DNA of 42,373 nucleotides from Actinacidiphila rubida (GCF_900110255.1 NZ_FODD01000056.1:1-42373), one strand, 5' to 3'; positions 1 to 8,789 are shown, counted from the stretch's first letter. A program made the numbers and translations. Notes: generated from the sequence alone by a model not told the origin.

Positions 1-130
1 GGGGCTGGGCGGACCCCGAAAGGGGCGCGGGGAACTGCGCGAACAGCCACGACGAGACCCGCAGACGGCAGCGCGCAGCGCGGGGCAGGACGGAAGCCGA
101 ACCCCAAAAGCCCCGGTGGCACCCCGCCGG
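1..130. repeat. Dispersed intergenic repeat, copy A (partial)
   Basis: This stretch is nearly identical to about 14805-14934 and, inverted, to 42186-42320. It contains the core CGCGCAGTTCCCCGCGCCCCT in reverse orientation at 21-41, followed by a conserved block ending CCCCGGTGGCACCCCGCCGG at 111-130. That 20-bp end block is repeated at 140-159, inside the 3' end of the next gene. The copy runs off the left edge. GC-rich non-coding repeats with this core are, to my knowledge, common between Streptomyces genes; their function is not established here. Confidence 0.85.
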
Positions 131-135
131 CCGGC

Positions 136-1983
136 CTAACCCCGGTGGCACCCCGCCGGCAACCGCTGCTCGACCCAGATGATCTTGCCCTCGGGCGTGT
201 ACCGCGTACCCCAGCGCTCGCCGACGTGGGCGACGAGGAAGAGCCCGCGCCCACCCTCGTCGGTGGTGGCCGCGTACCGCAGGTGCGGCGCGGTGCTGCT
301 CGCGTCGGCGACCTCGCAGATGAGGGTGCGGTCCAGCAGCAGGCGCACCCGGATCGGCCCGGCGGCATGCCGAATCGCGTTGGTGACCAGCTCACTGAGC
401 ATCAGCTCGGTGCCGAACTCCAGCTCCGCCAGGCCCCAGCGGGCGAGCTGCTCGCTGGCGCGGGTGCGGACCGCGGAGACCGCCGCGGGGTCCGCGGGGA
501 CGTCCCAGCAGGCGATGTGGTCGTCGGGCAGCGCCCGGGTGCGGGCGACGAGGAGGGCCACGTCGTCCTGCGGCACCGCGGGGAGCAGCGCGCCGACGAC
601 CGCGTCGCACATCTCGTCGGGGGTGCGGCCGGGCCCGGCCGCGAGGGCGGCCCGCAGGAGGTCGAGCCCGGCGTCGATGTCGCGGGTGCGGTCCTCGACG
701 AGGCCGTCGGTGTAGAGGACGATGCGGCTGCCTTCGGGCAGGTGGTGCGCGACGGACTCGAAGGGCAGGCCGCCGAGGCCGAGCGGCGGCCCGGCGGGGA
801 GGTCGAGGAACGCGGTGGTGCCGTCGGGCAGGACCAGTGCGGGCGGCAGGTGCCCGGCCCGGGCCATCTCGCAGGTGCCCGAGACCGGGTCGTAGATCGC
901 GTAGAGGCAGGTCGCCCCGGCGATGGTGGCGCCGCCGTCGGCGTCGGCCTCGTCCTTGTCGATGCGGGCGACGAGGTCGTCGAGGTGGGCGAGCAGGTCG
1001 TCCGGCGGCAGGTCGAGCATGGAGAAGTTGTGGACGGCGGTGCGCAGCCGTCCCATCGTCGCGGCGGCGTGCAGGCCGTGGCCGACGATGTCGCCGACGA
1101 CGAGGGCGACGCGGGCGCCGGAGAGCGGGATGACGTCGAACCAGTCGCCGCCGACGCCGGCCTGCGCCGGCAGGTAGCGGTAGCCGACGTCGAGCGCGTC
1201 CTGCTCGGGCAGCCCGTGCGGCAGCAGGCTGTGCTGGAGGTTGACCGCCATCCGCTGGTTGCCGGTGACGGCGGAGTCGATCTGCTCCTGGGTGGTGTAC
1301 CGGGTGTCGAAGAAGCCGGTGTTGCGGCCGACCCGCAGCACCGCCACGCGGTCGGCGACCGCCCGCACCTCCTCCATCTCGTGGCTGACGAAGATCACCG
1401 CCGCGCCGTCGTCGCGCAGCCGGCGTATCAGGTCCAGCACCTGGTCGGCCTGGCTCGGCCCGAGCGCGGCGGTGGGCTCGTCGAGCACGACGAGATCGGG
1501 CCGCCCGATGAGGGCGCGCACGATGGCCACGCCCTGGCGCTGGGCGCCGGACAGCGAGGCGACGGGCACCCGGAGGCTGGGGACGTGCACCGACAGCGAC
1601 TCCAGCATGGCGCGGGCGCGCTTCTCCATGCCGACCTCGTCGAGCATGCCGAACCTGCGCAGCTCGCGGTTGAGGTAGAGGTTGTCGACGGTGTCGAGGT
1701 TGTCGCACAGCGCCAGGTTCTGGTGCACGGTGGCGATGCCGAGGCGCTGGGCGTCCATGGGCCGGCGCGGGTCGGCGCCGCGGCCGCGCCAGACGACGCT
1801 GCCGTCGTCGGGCACGGTGACCCCGGAGATCACCTTGACCAGGGTCGACTTGCCGGCGCCGTTGCTGCCGACGAGGCCCACGACCTCGCCGGCGCGCACG
1901 TCGAGATCGACGTCACACAGCGCCTGCACGGCCCCGAACCGCTTGCTGACACCCCGCACGGTGAGCAGCGGAATCCCGTTCAC
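136..1983 (-). CDS. ABC ATPase - SpoIIE/PP2C phosphatase - HATPase fusion protein
   Basis: This 615-aa three-module protein starts at a GTG preceded by GGAGG seven bases upstream. Residues 5-245 form a complete sugar-importer-type ABC ATPase: Walker A GSNGAGKST (39-47), Q-loop Q88, signature LSGAQ (144-148), Walker B ending VVLDEP (165-170) and H-loop H201. Residues about 255-465 are a SpoIIE/PP2C phosphatase, with GGDWFDV and GDIVGHG metal motifs. The C-terminus is an anti-sigma-type HATPase_c with an N box (ELVTNAIRHA) and a glycine loop (GGRGLF). Phosphatase plus HATPase suggests partner switching that controls an anti-anti-sigma factor. The ABC part has no permease or binding protein nearby, so it is probably a nucleotide-driven sensor rather than a transporter; that is inference. 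The last residues and stop lie in repeat DNA. An in-frame ATG at 2106 would add 41 low-complexity residues and looks less likely. Confidence 0.88.
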   Translation of the reverse strand: MNGIPLLTVRGVSKRFGAVQALCDVDLDVRAGEVVGLVGSNGAGKSTLVKVISGVTVPDDGSVVWRGRGADPRRPMDAQRLGIATVHQNLALCDNLDTVDNLYLNRELRRFGMLDEVGMEKRARAMLESLSVHVPSLRVPVASLSGAQRQGVAIVRALIGRPDLVVLDEPTAALGPSQADQVLDLIRRLRDDGAAVIFVSHEMEEVRAVADRVAVLRVGRNTGFFDTRYTTQEQIDSAVTGNQRMAVNLQHSLLPHGLPEQDALDVGYRYLPAQAGVGGDWFDVIPLSGARVALVVGDIVGHGLHAAATMGRLRTAVHNFSMLDLPPDDLLAHLDDLVARIDKDEADADGGATIAGATCLYAIYDPVSGTCEMARAGHLPPALVLPDGTTAFLDLPAGPPLGLGGLPFESVAHHLPEGSRIVLYTDGLVEDRTRDIDAGLDLLRAALAAGPGRTPDEMCDAVVGALLPAVPQDDVALLVARTRALPDDHIACWDVPADPAAVSAVRTRASEQLARWGLAELEFGTELMLSELVTNAIRHAAGPIRVRLLLDRTLICEVADASSTAPHLRYAATTDEGGRGLFLVAHVGERWGTRYTPEGKIIWVEQRLPAGCHRG

Positions 1984-2225
1984 GGCACCACCTCCGCCCC
2001 GGCCGGCAGGGTTCCGGGTACCGAGTGTGCCCGTCGGCGCGCCGCGGCGCAGCGGGATGAACGGAAAGGAGTGGCCTGCCACGACTGAACCATTCCTGCC
2101 GAACACCCATCTAACGGGTGGATGCGGAAGGACCCGCCCGGTGGGCCGCCCGTCCGAGGACCGCGGCGGATCCGCCGGCGGTCCCCCACCCCGCCGCCCG
2201 GCCGACCACGAAACCAGGGAGCGTC

Positions 2226-3320
2226 ATGAGTCTCACCGGCACCGCACTCTTCGTGCTGAGCATCCTCCTGGTGCCGGTCGTGATGGTGCTGATGCTGCTG
2301 GCGTGGAACCGGCTGCCGGGTCCGTACGGCGTCCGGATCGCCGGCCGGCTGGGCATGGTGGTGGTCAGCCAGGCGGCGGCGGTGCTCGCGGTGCTGATCT
2401 GGGTGAACAACACCTACGGCCTGTACGAGTCGTGGAGCGACCTGATGGGCGACAACGGGCAGGTGCAGCTGAACGCGGCGGGCCCGGGGAACGCCGGCGT
2501 CCCGGCCGACCCGACCGCCGCCCGGCAGGCGGACTTCGTCCCGGGCAAGGACGGGGTGCTCACGGCGATGGTGACCGGGCCGCGCTCGCACATCACCGGC
2601 AACGTCCTGGTGTGGCTGCCGCCGCAGTACGGGCAGCCCGCGTACCGGCACGCCCGCTTCCCGGTGGTGGAACTGCTGCCCGGCTACCCCGGGAGCCCGG
2701 GGGCGTGGTTCGGCGCGATGGGCGCGGGCCGCGAAATGGCGTCGCTGATCGAACAGCGCAAGGTGGCGCCGATGATCCTGGTGGCGCCGAAGATGAACGT
2801 CCTCGGGCGGGTGGATCCGGGCTGCGCGGACCTGCCGCACGGCGCGCACACCTCGACGTGGCTGGGCGCGGACGTCCCGGACCTCGTCACGCACCGCTTC
2901 AGAGCGGAGCCGGGGCCGCACCACTGGGCGATCATGGGCTACTCCGCGGGCGCCTACTGCGCCGCCAACACCGCGCTGCACCACCCCAGGGCGTTCCACG
3001 CCGTGGTCAGCCTCTCCGGCTACAACGCGCCCGAAGCGGGCCTGGTGACCCGCGATCCGGCGCTGGCCCGCGCCAACAACCCGTACCTGGAACTGCACAA
3101 CGCCAAGCGTCAGCCGGACATCGTGCTGCTCATGGCCGGCAGCTACCAGGACAGCGACACGGTGTTCGCGGCCCGCGCGCTGCTCAGCACACTCCACCAC
3201 CCCGGCGAGAGCCGCCTGCTGACGATCCAGCGCGGCGGCCACAACACCCAGGTGTGGCGCTCGATGCTGCCCACCGCCCTGACCTGGATCTCCCAGCAGA
3301 TCGCCCCCACCCGGGCCTGA
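2226..3320 (+). CDS. Membrane-anchored alpha/beta hydrolase (esterase D / antigen-85-like)
   Basis: The 364-aa protein starts at an ATG after AGGGAG. Two hydrophobic segments (about 5-27 and 42-62) anchor it, and the catalytic domain follows, probably outside the membrane. The fold is that of the putative-esterase family (FrmB, esterase D, mycolyltransferase): a strand-rich VLVWLPPQYG entry, then the nucleophile elbow GYSAG with Ser240, and a late His339 (GGHNT) as the likely catalytic histidine. The acid is probably one of the aspartates in SYQDSD. Its substrate is unknown; carboxyl esters of surface lipids or glycans are possible. It is divergent from the preceding phosphatase gene, about 240 bp apart, so the two may share a control region. 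Confidence 0.8.
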   Translation: MSLTGTALFVLSILLVPVVMVLMLLAWNRLPGPYGVRIAGRLGMVVVSQAAAVLAVLIWVNNTYGLYESWSDLMGDNGQVQLNAAGPGNAGVPADPTAARQADFVPGKDGVLTAMVTGPRSHITGNVLVWLPPQYGQPAYRHARFPVVELLPGYPGSPGAWFGAMGAGREMASLIEQRKVAPMILVAPKMNVLGRVDPGCADLPHGAHTSTWLGADVPDLVTHRFRAEPGPHHWAIMGYSAGAYCAANTALHHPRAFHAVVSLSGYNAPEAGLVTRDPALARANNPYLELHNAKRQPDIVLLMAGSYQDSDTVFAARALLSTLHHPGESRLLTIQRGGHNTQVWRSMLPTALTWISQQIAPTRA

Positions 3321-3342
3321 ACGGCCGCGGGCCGGTCCCGCG

Positions 3343-3360
3343 AGGACCGCCGCCGGTCCT
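3343..3360 (+). terminator. Possible hairpin after the esterase gene
   Basis: A 7-bp perfect stem, AGGACCG ccgc CGGTCCT, starts 23 bases after the esterase stop. There is no U-run, as is usual for actinobacterial terminators, so this is a plausible but weak call. Confidence 0.4.
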
Positions 3361-3554
3361 TCCGGGCGGGCCGCCACGCCGTCCGACCTGCGCGAACCGG
3401 GGTGGTGCCGGCCGGCCTGGCGTCAGAGGGGATATGCCGCTGCGCGTCCGGCGAGGGCAGGTCTAGACTCACCTGGCCCGGGCAGAGCACTTTTGCTCCC
3501 CGGCCTCCTTCGCTGCGCCACTGCGCAGCAGCACTCACATCCCTGGGGGGGATT

Positions 3555-5324
3555 GTGTTCTCATCTTCTTCGGCGCGCCCTGCCGCGCGCCGCCGCGGCC
3601 GCCTGCTGGCGGCCTGCACCACCGGCGCGCTGGCCGCGACCGCGTTCGCGCTCGCCCCCGCCGGCATCGCCAGCGCCGACAGCGGCACCGCGCCGCACTC
3701 CGTCCAGCGCATCACCCCGCAGGTCACCCAGCACCCGACGCTGACCCTGCCGAAGTCCGCGAAGTCGGGCTACTCCACGGCGGCCGGCACGGCCGCGCAG
3801 ACGCCGCGCTACGACTACGACGGCGACGGCGTCGGGGACATGCTGGTCCAGGACATCGGCGACCACTCGGTCGGCGTGCTGAGCAGCGCGAAGGCCCTGC
3901 AGGGCCAGCAGGGCTACACCGATCTCGGTAAGCCCGGCGTCTACTACAACTCGCTGCTCACGCCGGGCAACCTGACCGACAGCTACGCCGGCGACGAGGT
4001 CCTGGCACTCACCCAGTCCGGTCGCCTCAGCATGTTCTCCACCAGCGGCCTGGTCGGCGGCTCCACGCTGTGGAGCGGCGGCGGCTGGCAGGGCTACAAC
4101 CAGGTCGTGGCCGTCGGCGACATCACCGGCGACGGCTTCGGTGACCTGCTGGCCCGCACGCCGTCCGGTGACCTGTACCTCTACAAGAGCACCGGCAACG
4201 TTTCCGCCCCGTTCTCCGGGCGGGTCAAGGTCGGCCACGGGTACGGCATCTACGACCAGCTGATCGGCGCCGGCGACCTCACCGGCACCGGCTACGAGAC
4301 GCTGGTGGCCCGCGACCTCAACGGCGACCTGTGGATGTACAAGCTGGACGGCACGGCCGCCAGCCCGGTCGCCGCGCGGGTGAAGATCGGCCACGGCTGG
4401 GGCGTCTACAACCAGCTCGTCGGCTGGGGCGACGGCGCCCTGTACGGGTACCAGATCATGGGCCGGTCGCTCGACGGCACCCTGTGGGGATACCGGGCCG
4501 ACGGCAGCGGGACGGGCACCCTCGCCCCGCGCATCGAGCTGGGCAACGGCTGGAACACCGCGGTCATCGCCAACCAGGGACACGAGCAGGTCTGGGGCCG
4601 GGGCGACCTGATGACCCAGACGTCCTCGGGCAACCTGTACTACTACTACGGCGACAACACCGGCGGCCTCAGCACCCGCCAGCAGTTCGGCCAGACCGGC
4701 GTCTGGCAGGGCGCCAACGTGCTCTACCCGATGCCCCTGACCGACGAGGGCTGGGACCCGCTGCTGCAGATCTACAACGGCCAGCTCTGGGACGACGACA
4801 CCAACCCGTCCACCTACATCAGCTCCGGCTGGGGCGGCTACAACACCGTCTTCGGCCCCGGCGACCTGAACAACGACGGCCGCTCGGACCTGCTGGCCCG
4901 TGACGGCAGCGGCGTGCTGTGGCTGCTGACCGGCAAGGGCGACGGCACGTTCTACGGCCGCGGCAAGGTCGGCGCGGGCTGGGGCGGCTACAACCAGATC
5001 GTCGGCGCCGGCGACATCAACGGCGACGGCTTCTCCGACATCGTGGCCCGCGCGAGCAACGGCCACCTGTACCTGTACCAGGGCACGGGCTCCGGCCCGG
5101 CGCCGTTCAAGGCCCGCGTGGACATCGGCGCCGGCTGGAACACCTACAGCAAGCTCGCCGCGGTCGGCGACCTGGACGGTGACGGCCGCGCCGACATCGT
5201 CGCCGCGACCTCCGGCGGCCAGCTCTACCGCTACAGCGGCACGGGCAAGGCCGGCACCTCCACGTTCGCCAAGCGCGTGGAGATCGGCACCGCCGGCTGG
5301 AACACCTACAGCAAGCTGTTCTGA
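3555..5324 (+). CDS. Secreted FG-GAP/VCBS beta-propeller repeat protein
   Basis: The 589-aa protein is read from a GTG directly after a G-rich ribosome site; this start gives a clean signal peptide (Arg-rich n-region, Ala-rich core, cleavage after about ASA). The rest is repeats of about 45-55 residues built on D-x-[DN]-x-D-G-x-x-D calcium loops, such as GDITGDGFGD, GDLNNDGRSD, GDINGDGFSD and GDLDGDGRAD, each followed by a strand such as LYLYKSTG. Six or seven blades fit a complete FG-GAP propeller. The middle blades have lost some Ca ligands. Such secreted proteins occur in many actinobacteria without a fixed function; carbohydrate or matrix binding is a guess. No catalytic domain is present. 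The gene stands alone and ends before a strong hairpin. Confidence 0.85.
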   Translation: MFSSSSARPAARRRGRLLAACTTGALAATAFALAPAGIASADSGTAPHSVQRITPQVTQHPTLTLPKSAKSGYSTAAGTAAQTPRYDYDGDGVGDMLVQDIGDHSVGVLSSAKALQGQQGYTDLGKPGVYYNSLLTPGNLTDSYAGDEVLALTQSGRLSMFSTSGLVGGSTLWSGGGWQGYNQVVAVGDITGDGFGDLLARTPSGDLYLYKSTGNVSAPFSGRVKVGHGYGIYDQLIGAGDLTGTGYETLVARDLNGDLWMYKLDGTAASPVAARVKIGHGWGVYNQLVGWGDGALYGYQIMGRSLDGTLWGYRADGSGTGTLAPRIELGNGWNTAVIANQGHEQVWGRGDLMTQTSSGNLYYYYGDNTGGLSTRQQFGQTGVWQGANVLYPMPLTDEGWDPLLQIYNGQLWDDDTNPSTYISSGWGGYNTVFGPGDLNNDGRSDLLARDGSGVLWLLTGKGDGTFYGRGKVGAGWGGYNQIVGAGDINGDGFSDIVARASNGHLYLYQGTGSGPAPFKARVDIGAGWNTYSKLAAVGDLDGDGRADIVAATSGGQLYRYSGTGKAGTSTFAKRVEIGTAGWNTYSKLF

Positions 5325-5361
5325 TCCGACCCGGCCCCCTGGGCCGGCCGAGAACCGCACC

Positions 5362-5397
5362 ACGTGCCCGGTACGCCTCACCGCGTACCGGGCACGT
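5362..5397. terminator. Perfect 15-bp inverted repeat between two genes
   Basis: ACGTGCCCGGTACGC and GCGTACCGGGCACGT flank a 6-base loop (CTCACC). The hairpin starts 37 bases after the FG-GAP stop and ends 8 bases before the DUF72 start, so it could be the terminator of the first gene and also lie within the leader of the second. Confidence 0.7.
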
Positions 5398-5405
5398 ATC
5401 GCTTC

Positions 5406-6146
5406 ATGCCCGTGCACATCGGAACCTCGGGGTGGCAGTACCGGGACTGGCGCGGCGTGCTCTACCCGCCGGAGCTGCCGCAGCGGCTGTGGCTGGAGGA
5501 GTACGCGGGCCGGTTCGCCACCGTCGAGAACAACAACGCCTTCTACCGGCTGCCCGAGGCGGAGACGTTCGCCGCGTGGCGGCGGCGCACGCCCGACGGG
5601 TTCGTGATGGCCGTCAAGGCCAGCCGCTACCTGACGCACATCAAGCGCCTGCGCGACCCCGAGGAGCCGGTGCACCGGCTGATGGAGCGGGCCGCGTCCC
5701 TCGGCGACCGGCTCGGCCCGGTCCTGCTGCAGCTGCCGCCGACCCTGCGCGCCGACCCGGACGCCCTGGACGCCTGTCTGCGCTGCTTCCCGCGCGCGGT
5801 GCGGGTGGCGGTCGAGCCGCGGCACCCGTCGTGGTGGGAGGCGGAGGGCGCGCTGCGGGCGGTGCTGGAGCGCCGCGGCAGCGCCCTGTGCTGGGCGGAC
5901 CGCGGGTCGCGCCCGGTGGCGCCGCTGTGGACCACCGCGCCGTGGGGTTATCTGCGCTTCCACGGCGGCCGCGCCACCCCGTCCCCCCGGTACGGCCGCA
6001 CCGCGCTGCACACCTGGGCGCGGCGGGTGCGCGAGGCGTGGCCGGGCGCGGCGGACGACGTGTACGCGTACTTCAACAACGACACGGGCGGCGCGGCCGT
6101 CGTGGACGCGGCGGCGTTCGCCCGCGCCACGGGTTCCGCGGGCTGA
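5406..6146 (+). CDS. DUF72 family protein (YecE-like)
   Basis: The 246-aa protein belongs to the DUF72/YecE family, a TIM-barrel-like fold of unknown activity. Family hallmarks are present: N-terminal IGTSGWQYRDWRG, the ENNNAFYRLP segment, FVMAVKASRYLTHIKRL, a VLLQLPP strand, VAVEPRHPSWW and a C-terminal YAYFNND. Full length for the family. The ATG at 5406 fits the family start; a GTG at 5364 would add 14 residues but falls inside the 15-bp hairpin. No convincing Shine-Dalgarno site precedes either, so the transcript may be leaderless or poorly translated. The downstream gene is 87 bp away on the same strand. Confidence 0.88.
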   Translation: MPVHIGTSGWQYRDWRGVLYPPELPQRLWLEEYAGRFATVENNNAFYRLPEAETFAAWRRRTPDGFVMAVKASRYLTHIKRLRDPEEPVHRLMERAASLGDRLGPVLLQLPPTLRADPDALDACLRCFPRAVRVAVEPRHPSWWEAEGALRAVLERRGSALCWADRGSRPVAPLWTTAPWGYLRFHGGRATPSPRYGRTALHTWARRVREAWPGAADDVYAYFNNDTGGAAVVDAAAFARATGSAG

Positions 6147-6233
6147 GACCCCGGCGTCCCGCCCGGGTGCCCGGCGGCCCGATGATGGAGCCACGCGCCG
6201 CGTCCCCGCGGCCCCGACCGGAGGCCCGCCGCC

Positions 6234-6581
6234 ATGCTCGATGCCGAGGACGTCCGCCGCGTCGCCCTGTCGTTCCCCGCGACGGTGGAGAAGGAGCTGT
6301 GGAACCACCCCACGTTCCACGTCGCCGGCCGCATGTTCGTCACCGTGCCGGACGACGGCACGTCGTTCGCCGTCCGCTGTCCGCGGCACGAGCGGGCCGA
6401 GCTGATCGCCGCGGAGCCGGGCAAGTTCTGGGTGCCGCCCCACGAGGCGCACTCCTCCTGGGTGCGGGCCCGGCTCGCCGCCCTGGACGACGCCGGCGAG
6501 CTGTACGACATCCTGCTCGACTCGTGGCGGCAGGCCGCGCCCGCCGACCTGGCCGACTCCTTCCCGCCGCCGGCGCCCTGA
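6234..6581 (+). CDS. MmcQ/YjbR family DNA-binding-like protein
   Basis: The 115-aa protein starts at an ATG with GGAGG nine bases upstream. It matches the MmcQ/YjbR (CyaY-like fold) family: an N-terminal helix DVRRVALSFPATVEKELW, then HPTFHVAGRMFVTV, an FAVRC strand, and the C-terminal WVRARLAALDDAGELYDILLDSWR. Proteins of this family are small and cytoplasmic; the double-wing-like fold suggests nucleic-acid binding, but no function is established. It is complete for the family. No operon partner is evident beyond the DUF72 gene upstream. Confidence 0.83.
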   Translation: MLDAEDVRRVALSFPATVEKELWNHPTFHVAGRMFVTVPDDGTSFAVRCPRHERAELIAAEPGKFWVPPHEAHSSWVRARLAALDDAGELYDILLDSWRQAAPADLADSFPPPAP

Positions 6582-6700
6582 CCGGGGCGGCGCCGCCCCG
6601 ATGCGGCGCGCACGCAAGTGGCCCCGGAAAAAGGGCAGTTGCGGGGCTCCGTAAACGTTGCCGGATCTCTTGACAGAGGTGCGGGGAGCGACGACTCTCC

Positions 6701-6714
6701 TGAGAGCGCTCTCA
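6701..6714. promoter_or_regulatory. LacI-family operator upstream of the GH16 gene
   Basis: TGAGAGCGCTCTCA is a perfect 14-bp palindrome with the central GCGC typical of LacI-family sites; CebR-like sites in Streptomyces are close to TGGGAGCGCTCCCA. It lies 80 bases before the glucanase start and 25 bases after a TTGACA hexamer (6670-6675), so a bound repressor would cover the promoter. No LacI gene lies in the window. Confidence 0.75.
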
Positions 6715-6793
6715 CAGTTCCCTGACACCCCCGGCGGCCGCGCCCCGACCAGTCGCGGCCGCCACCCCCCACAACAGGTGAAGAGGAGTACGC

Positions 6794-8605
6794 ATGTTCC
6801 TCAGAGACACGCGGTCGCGGGCACGGCGGCGCTGGTCCGCCGGGCGGACCGCGGTCGGGGCGGTGGCCCTGGCCGCCCTCGCCACGGTCGCCCTGGCCGG
6901 GGCGCCGTCCCAGGCCGCGCAACCCCCCACGGACAGCGCGGCCCAGGCGGCCAGGCCCGCGGCGGTCCAGCCGTCCACCGTGCCGGCCGCGCCGGCCGGG
7001 TTCACCACGACCTGGAGCGACGACTTCAACGGCACCGCCAACACCGGTCTGGACACCGGCGCCTGGCGGTACGACGCCGGGCCCGGCAGCAGCTTCGGCA
7101 CCGGCGAGATCGAGACGACGACCACCAGCACCGCGAACGTCTACCACGACGGCAACGGCCACCTGGTGCTCAAGGCCCTGCACTCGGGCACCGACCCCAA
7201 CTCCGGCTGGACCTCGGGCCGGGTGGAGACCCAGGCCGACGGGTTCGGCGCGGTGCCGGGCGGCGTCGTGCGGATGCAGGCGTCCATCCAGCAGCCGGAC
7301 GTCACCACCGCCAACGGCGCCGGCTACTGGCCGGCGTTCTGGATGCTCGGCTCCCCGCTGCGGATCGGCGTCGGCTGGCCGGGCTCCGGCGAGGTGGACA
7401 TCCTCGAGGACATCAACGGCCGCGGTTCGGTGTTCGGCACCCTCCACTGCGGGGTGGGTTCCGGCGGTCCGTGCAACGAGACCACCGGCATCGGCTCGGG
7501 TGAACGCGCCTGCTCCGGCTGCCAGACGGGCTACCACACCTACGCGGTGGAGATCGACCGCTCCACCTCGCCCGAGCAGATCCGCTACTACCTCGACGGC
7601 GCGAACTACTTCACCATCAACGCCAACCAGGTGGACGCGACCACCTGGGCCAACGCCGTCGACCACAGCTTCTTCATCATCTTCGACCTGGCCATGGGCG
7701 GCGGCTTCCCCGCGGCCTTCGGCGGCGGGCCCAACGCGAACACCGTCTCCGGCGGGCAGTTGAACGTCGACTACGTCGCGGTCTACAACAAGGCGGCGGG
7801 CAGCCTGGGCACCGACATCGCCCAGGGCAAGCCGACCACGGCATCGTCGGTGGAGAGCGCGTCGTTCCCGGCGTCCAACGCCACCGACGGCGACCTGACC
7901 ACCCGATGGTCCAGCGCCTTCAGCGACCCGCAGTGGGTGCAGGTCGACCTCGGCCAGAGCTACAACCTCACGCACGCCACGCTCACCTGGGAGGCGGCCG
8001 CGGCATCGGCCTACCAGTTGCAGACGTCCAACGACGGCACCAACTGGACGACCGTGTACACCAATTCCAACAGTCCCCAGGACATCCAGGACACCGCGCT
8101 GAACGCCTCCGGGCGCTACGTACGGGTCTACGCCACCGGCAGAGCCTCCCAATGGGGCGACTCGCTCTACGAGTTGTCGCTGTACGGCACTCCGGGCTCC
8201 GGCGGCGGCACCGGCGGGTCCACCCTGCTGTCGCAGGGGAGGACGGCCACCGCCTCGTCCACCGAGAACGGCAGCTTCACCGCACCCAACGCGGTGGACG
8301 GCAACACCGGCACCCGCTGGTCGAGCGCCTTCTCCGACCCGCAGTGGCTGCAGGTCGACCTCGGCGCGACCCACACCATCAGCCAGGTGGCCCTCAACTG
8401 GGAGGCGGCGTACGCCACCGCCTACCAGATCCAGACGTCCAACGACGGCACCAACTGGACGACCATCTACTCGACCACCAGCGGCACCGGCGGCAACCAG
8501 ACGCTCAACGTCTCCGGCTCCGGCCGGTACGTGCGGATGAACGGCACCGCACGGGCCACGCAGTACGGCTACTCGCTGTGGGAGTTCCAGGTCTACGGCA
8601 GCTGA
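6794..8605 (+). CDS. Secreted GH16 endo-beta-glucanase with two CBM32/F5-8C domains
   Basis: The 603-aa protein starts at an ATG after GAGGAG. A signal peptide (about 1-42, Arg-rich then hydrophobic, ending SQA-A) precedes a GH16 domain at about 68-330. The family motif ExDxxE is intact as EVDILE, giving nucleophile E200 and acid/base E205; flanking aromatic residues (YWPAFWML) fit a laminarinase/licheninase-type cleft. Two tandem discoidin-type (F5/8C, CBM32-like) domains follow at about 335-465 and 478-603, nearly identical around WSSAFSDPQW, which suggests recent duplication. The likely role is extracellular cleavage of beta-1,3 or mixed-linked glucan, with the tail domains binding sugar. 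A LacI-type operator upstream implies induction by an oligosaccharide. Confidence 0.92.
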   Translation: MFLRDTRSRARRRWSAGRTAVGAVALAALATVALAGAPSQAAQPPTDSAAQAARPAAVQPSTVPAAPAGFTTTWSDDFNGTANTGLDTGAWRYDAGPGSSFGTGEIETTTTSTANVYHDGNGHLVLKALHSGTDPNSGWTSGRVETQADGFGAVPGGVVRMQASIQQPDVTTANGAGYWPAFWMLGSPLRIGVGWPGSGEVDILEDINGRGSVFGTLHCGVGSGGPCNETTGIGSGERACSGCQTGYHTYAVEIDRSTSPEQIRYYLDGANYFTINANQVDATTWANAVDHSFFIIFDLAMGGGFPAAFGGGPNANTVSGGQLNVDYVAVYNKAAGSLGTDIAQGKPTTASSVESASFPASNATDGDLTTRWSSAFSDPQWVQVDLGQSYNLTHATLTWEAAAASAYQLQTSNDGTNWTTVYTNSNSPQDIQDTALNASGRYVRVYATGRASQWGDSLYELSLYGTPGSGGGTGGSTLLSQGRTATASSTENGSFTAPNAVDGNTGTRWSSAFSDPQWLQVDLGATHTISQVALNWEAAYATAYQIQTSNDGTNWTTIYSTTSGTGGNQTLNVSGSGRYVRMNGTARATQYGYSLWEFQVYGS

Positions 8606-8769
8606 GCCGCGACCCGGGCCGGCGCAGCTCCCCGGCTCGTCACCGGATCGTCCCCTGCCCGCTCCCCGCCCCGCGTCCGCGCCGTCCAGGCGTGCGGCGC
8701 GGGGCGCTCCCATGGGACGCCCTGACGCCGCCAATCGGCTGACCGATACGGCTTCTGACGGTGTGTCGT

Positions 8770-8789
8770 GATCATCGGAACGGATGATC
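8770..8789. promoter_or_regulatory. Inverted repeat upstream of the protease gene
   Basis: GATCATC ggaacg GATGATC is a perfect 7-bp inverted repeat, 86 bases before the subtilase start, in the 269-bp gap after the glucanase gene. Its position suits an operator; the regulator is unknown. The rest of this gap shows no other clear signal. Confidence 0.35.

Noticed and set aside
145..2088. Open plus-strand frame opposite the ABC-phosphatase fusion
   Set aside because: Translation is Gly/Arg/Val-rich without motifs, and the minus strand carries a complete multi-domain gene.
1984..2106. ATG start at 2106 for the fusion protein
   Set aside because: It adds 41 low-complexity residues, while the GTG at 1983 has GGAGG at proper spacing and starts where the ABC domain begins.
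3561..6728. Open frame of more than 1,000 codons on the minus strand
   Set aside because: It lies opposite the well-supported FG-GAP, DUF72 and MmcQ genes, has no domain features, and such antisense frames are common at this GC content.
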